This document shows, one piece after another, positions 59,701-64,000 of a stretch of DNA of 64,000 nt. The notes under the pieces were generated by a model. The model did not search any database. It saw only the letters and a list, made by a program, of their open reading frames with translations, and was not told the origin of the DNA. Numbering within the stretch: the first letter of the stretch is position 1; each line of letters begins with the position of its first letter. The position numbers and the translations under genes were made by a program. The stretch comes from Ilyonectria destructans (Eukaryota; Ascomycota; Sordariomycetes; Hypocreales; Nectriaceae), in contig JAHEWK010000001.1 in assembly GCA_020740775.1 (NCBI GenBank), positions 2,542,001 to 2,606,000 of the forward strand, given 5' to 3'.

Positions 59701-61755
59701 ACAATACCAATCGAGATATGTGCCGCACAGTGTGGGCGAAGGCGTGTTGAAGAGGCACTGGAGAGAATGCGATAATAGCAAATCGTTGTCGCATTCCGCA
59801 CCCAGGGCGCCTGCAAGCAAAAAGCCACCCACGTACCATACATGGCTTCACGGTTTGCCGTGCCTGGGTGTCCCGGGACGGGAGCCGGCTGGGGCAGATC
59901 AAGTTCAGCCGCCGTAAACCATCGAGAAGTCGGTCAACGTAGGTTCCTGAAGCCAGCCAACCAGGCCATCGTTATCTGGTCAATTCGTCAACTCTCTCCG
60001 TGTATTGAAGGATCGACTATTGACTAGGGCCGTGAACGGCGGCTGTCGGCTGTTGCCTCATGGGCAATGTCTCGCTACGCGGTGCTCGGCACCGTCCCCG
60101 TCTCACTCGCTTGCTGAGGCTCGAAGCATGGTTGGCTGTTGCGGACTCCAACGTGGGTGGAGCTAAGCGGGAGAAGGTATGAGAATGTGTGAGGTTGAGT
60201 GGAAATGCGTGTCGCTGCGACTGTGAATTCCATCTGCAGTTGGGTCCCCGAGCCACTCACACAGCGTCCACACAACGTCCACATGCAAAAAGCAGACGCA
60301 GCTGAGAGTGTGTGTGACTGACGGGGTGATGATGATGACGATGCTCACGATTAACGGGCTTTAGATCGCCGAGGACTCGGTCTGGAACGTCCGGGCAACC
60401 AGTCAGCAGCAGATCCAATGCACACTATGAAGCTCATAGCACCTCCGCCAACGCCAATGCCGACGCCGATCCCGAATGTGCAAAGTCCATGGTCCCGTTC
60501 TCCTCACCATCTGCACGGCTGATGCAAGAGCGAGAGCCAAGAACGGGGCAATGATACCCTATGAACCATGATGGAGCAAAACACGGACGGCCAAAAACAT
60601 CCGCGACTGCCCGCTCTGACGCTGGAACAATTGGTTGCTGGGGATTGCCTTTGTTGGATGGGCTTGGCACGCATGTGGCGCCGTCCACTTGCTCGGTGGG
60701 TGGTGCCCGTCTTTATTTTATTTTATTTTATTTTTTACTCCTCGATGCTCTGTCACTGTTCAGCACCATTGGAACTTGGCTAACACGGAGGTGTTGCCCA
60801 GGTGAGTCTCGTCAGCCAGGAACGGAGACGAGGCGAACGGAGATGGCCATATTGGGGCACTACGGCAGTATGCTTAAGTTAAGTGGCCCGTTGCAGCAGT
60901 TGGCGAATGGAGCAACTTGCTGCTGAAGAAGCTTTTCGTAATAGGACCAGGGGGACCCATCGAGCGATATTGTGGTTTTCCCTACTAGAGGTCTTGGCTA
61001 ACTGGGGCCCTGCGAGCTTGATCTGGGAGACTGAATCTGTGACGTGTCGGATTTGCGCAACACCAAACGACGACCGAGGACTTGCCTCGATCAACCTCCC
61101 GCCGGCGCCTCTCCCGCGGCGAAGCGACGAAGCGACGAAGCGACGTCGTCGCCATGGCCTTGCCCCCCCCCCCCGAACAACGGCTGCGTTGAAAGAGACG
61201 CTCGCTGGCGGGACTGAATCTGAATCTTGCCGCGGGACACCCCAGCAACCCACCAAGGCCCCATACCTCTATGCCCCTTCGAGCCCGTTTGGAGCGGGCG
61301 AAGCAACACCATCGGAACATGTCCAGGGTGTGGCGGCGATTAGCCCGCTCGCCGCCCGGTCAAGGCTGCGCAGCCTGGGCAGTTTATAGGCGATTGTGGG
61401 CGAAGCTACTGCGAGCTCGACGCGATTCATCTAATCAATCAATCTCTCATCCTTCTCCTCGTGGTATTTGGCTTACTCAATCGCTCCCTCGGCATTGGCT
61501 CGAGACGTCGCCGCGACCCTATTTCTCCAGCTTCAACCGCCGCTCGCGCCCTACCTGACTAGCATCACCACCTCCCAGGGTGTGCAGCTCTCCATCGCGC
61601 CCCCCACTCGTCCCGCGCGCGCCTTGGCCTCATTATTGCTCTTTTTCCATCTCGGCCCCTTTGCGTCTCCTTCCTCTCCTCTTCAACCACCATCCGTGAT
61701 TCATCAAACTTCCGCTCCCTTCACCATCGCCATCGCCGTTGCCGCAGCCGACGCC
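53742..61755. other. 8-kb gene-free region rich in slippage repeats
   Basis: No open frame here has recognisable motifs, balanced composition or a credible exon pattern. The longer ones (54116-54946 minus; 55492-56199 plus; 61468-61755 plus, which is the leader of the next gene) are Arg/Ser/Pro-rich shadows of GC-rich DNA. Many short tandem repeats are visible: GCGA tetramers near 54758-54790, CTTCCAGGG near 57149-57172, AACCAGGCC near 58970-59005, GGACTGGGAT-like units near 59195-59240, TTTTA pentamers at 60714-60737, GACGAAGC units near 61120-61145, and a C run near 61166-61177. No tRNA, rRNA or transposon was recognised. It probably holds long leaders and regulatory DNA or non-coding transcripts. 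Confidence 0.6.
60714..60737 (+). repeat. (TTTTA)n microsatellite
   Basis: About four to five copies of TTTTA, an AT-rich island in otherwise GC-rich DNA. Confidence 0.8.
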
Positions 61756-63889
61756 ATGAGCTCCCCACCCGCGCCCTCCACGCCCGGCCGCTCCATACGC
61801 CGCCCGTCTCTGCTGGCTCAGGACGAACACAACCCGCTCGGCACGCGGAGCGGCGCTCTCCAGTCGCTGATCCGGAGCCGCTCCGCCCAGAGCATCCCTA
61901 GCATCACGGCTTCCCACAACTCGCTCTCCAAGACGCCGTTCTGGACCGGCCCGGACGACGAGGAGTCCCTGCGCGGCGTCCGCTCGTCGCTGGACAATGA
62001 CGAGCTCGGACGCCTGCTTGCTGATGAGCGCCGTCTCACGGCGCTCTTGAACGGCCCGCAACACCGCAGCTTGAAGCTCATCGGCCGCAGCAACCCGCGA
62101 TATCGCTGGGAGCAGTATTGGACGCGCCAGGACCAGCTCGATTCTATGTCCAAACCCCTGTAGGTCCCCCCCCGTCATCGGACCCCAATTGGAGCTCGAG
62201 GCTGAATGAACCTGGCTAGGCGCGAATACTACGAGCGACTCAACGACCTCGTCCAGCAGTACATGTACATCGACGCCCTGCTGGACTCGGCCATTCCCCA
62301 CGATCTGCTCAACGAGTACCAGACGGACATTGAGGCCTCCGCCTTCCGCCCCGTCAACGTCCCTGATACCATCAACGAGGAGTCGTCGTCGCCCGACTCG
62401 CCCCCTCAGAACGGCAACTTTGCGCCCGAGTCGTACGGCACCATCCGGCCCAGCTCGGCGAACAAGCCGCTGCCGCTTACACGCACCCCGAAGGATATAT
62501 TCCGCTCCTCCGAGAGCCTGCCGCTGCTCCAGCGCCAGGACGACGAGGATGAGGACGATGAGATGCTTCCCGACCACCCGCCGGCCCACGAGGACGGCTT
62601 CGGCCCTCGACCCCACCTCCCGTGGCTCGAGGACGCCGAGGTTGACCACGACGACCCCGTCGTGACTCTCGCTATCTGGGTCAACTTCATTGCCAACGGC
62701 ATCCTCCTTGCCGGAAAGCTCGCCGTCATCATGTCCGTGCCCTCCATGTCCGTGCTCGCCAGTTTGGTCGATGCCGTCCTCGATTTCCTGAGCACTGTCA
62801 TTGTCTGGGTCACCACTCGCCTCATCTCCGCCAGTCAGCAGGACCAGCATAGCTACCCCGTCGGTCGTCGCAAGTGAGTTTTCCCCCAGTCCAAACAAAC
62901 CATATCAGCTGCCAGTCGTAATTGGGTGCCAGCTGGTCTGCGAGGTCTCCTCCACCCCGAGGCCTCCTCCAAGGACCCCTAATCGCGGCTGGCGCATCAG
63001 CACGTCTCGTAGACTAACACAACATCCCGCAGGCTCGAGCCCCTTGGTGTTCTCGTCTTCTCCATCATCATGATTACCTCGTTCTGTCAAGTCGGTCTTG
63101 AGTGTATCCAGCGCCTTATGAGCCCCGAGCATGCCATCCTGGAGCTCGGCGTTCCCGCCATCGTCATCATGGTCACCACCATCATCATCAAGGGCGGTTG
63201 CTGGGTCTGGTGCCGCCTCGTCAGAAACTCAAGTGTCCAAGCATTGTAAGCGCCTCTGCCCCATGTCCAATCTCCACTTTGCGGGGTGCAGTCTCTAATA
63301 ACTTCGCTTAGGGCCGAAGACGCCAAAACGGATGTAATCTTTAACGCTGGCTCCATTCTATTCCCCATCTGTAAGTAATGAGCCCTCGTATGCGAGATCG
63401 GACGCATGCCCAATCTCCATTCCGAATTCCGCACCAGCCCACCCGTGGCCCCTGCTAACCGAAGTTTTCTTCTCATCGATAGTGGGCTTCTACGGACGTA
63501 TTTGGTGGCTCGACGCTTTTGGTGGCTTGTTCCTGTCCCTGGTTGTTATTTTCAACTGGAGCCACACCTCGGCCCATCACGTCCGCAACCTGTCTGGCTT
63601 CTCGGCCCAGCCGGATGAGCGAAATCTGCTTCTGTACCTGACCATGCGCTTCGCGACCGCCATCCGCCAGATCCAGAACCTCCGTGCCTACCACGCCGGC
63701 GACAAGCTCTTCGTCGAGGTCGACATTGTCCTCTCCGCCGCCACGCCTCTCAAGGACAGCCACGACCTCAGCGAGGTGCTCACGTACTTCCTCGAGTCTG
63801 TGCCAATTGTTGACCGTGCCTTTGTCCATGTGGATTACACGAGCTACAACGCTCCGACCCACATGCTAAAACAATCCGCTGCGAAATAA
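61756..63889 (+). CDS. Cation diffusion facilitator, Mn-type
   Basis: Exons 61756-62159, 62220-62873, 63033-63245, 63312-63370 and 63483-63889 give 578 residues. The ATG at 61756 (MSSPPAPSTPGRS) is used; the frame is open upstream but low-complexity. A long cytosolic N-terminus (RWEQYWTRQDQLDS; REYYERLNDLVQQYMYIDAL) precedes the transporter. TM1 is VVTLAIWVNFIANGILLAGK. TM2 carries SLVDAVLDFLS, a DxxxD metal site of the Mn-CDF class (Zn-CDFs have HxxxD). TM3 to TM4 include LEPLGVLVFSIIMITSF and AIVIMVTTIIIKGGCWVW. TM5 carries ALAEDAKTDVIFN, the second DxxxD. A C-terminal CDF cytoplasmic domain follows (IQNLRAYHAGDKLFVEVDIV; HDLSEVLTYFLESVPIVDRAFVHVDY). It likely exports Mn2+ or Fe2+ from the cytosol into an organelle or out of the cell; the metal is inferred from the motif. 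Confidence 0.88.
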
Positions 63890-64000
63890 GGAACCAAGAA
63901 ATCTTCAGGACCAGCCGTGAGCGGCACCTAAAATCTCTCACTGTTGGGTGCTCAGCACCTTTTTTCTTTTTTTGGAAGACGGGGGCGCTACGAAGAGTTG
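63890..64000. other. 3' flank of the cation facilitator gene
   Basis: The last 111 bases after the stop contain T-runs (TTTTTTCTTTTTTT) typical of a fungal 3' end; no further gene is visible. Confidence 0.5.

Overview
The window is 64 kb of nuclear DNA from a filamentous ascomycete, most likely a Sordariomycete. The evidence is many short GT-AG introns (about 45-90 nt), a Zn2Cys6 regulator with a fungal transcription-factor domain, a TRP/FLC-family channel-like protein, a fungal CorA-like protein, a Mis18 kinetochore protein, lumazine synthase and a SET/MYND protein. I cannot name a genus from sequence alone. For multi-exon genes I chose splice sites by hand, and every proposed exon set sums to a multiple of three.

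The left half (about 1-30 kb) looks accessory. It starts inside a gene for a tandem Cys-rich repeat protein. A gene-poor 3 kb with a decayed coding fragment follows, then a Zn2Cys6 transcription factor (minus). Next is a Rieske-type choline-monooxygenase-like oxygenase (plus) that appears to lack two of its three mononuclear-iron ligands; one loss coincides with a telomere-like insertion. After a tiny four-exon gene comes a neighbourhood resembling fungal signalling or self-recognition regions: a CorA-like two-TM protein, a protein kinase fused to a vWA domain, and a long TPR-CHAT (caspase-like) gene broken by two frameshifts and a nonsense codon. A polytopic membrane protein, a membrane-anchored glutaredoxin and a small secreted protein follow.

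The right half (about 30-64 kb) is mostly housekeeping: SIL1 (ER Hsp70 nucleotide exchange factor), a SET/MYND methyltransferase, Mis18 divergent from a Rex1-type RNA exonuclease, a TRP-like membrane protein, a MutL homologue divergent from RIB4, a large low-complexity protein of unknown function, and a Mn-type cation diffusion facilitator. The MutL homologue has an internal in-frame stop followed by a long open stretch.

Two large gene-free intervals stand out: 42.2-46.8 kb, apart from the MutL tail, and 53.7-61.8 kb. Both are GC-rich and full of short slippage-type repeats. I found no rRNA, convincing tRNA, intact transposon or CRISPR. The strongest candidates for something unusual are the oxygenase with its telomere-like insert and the kinase-vWA / CorA-like / TPR-CHAT neighbourhood.
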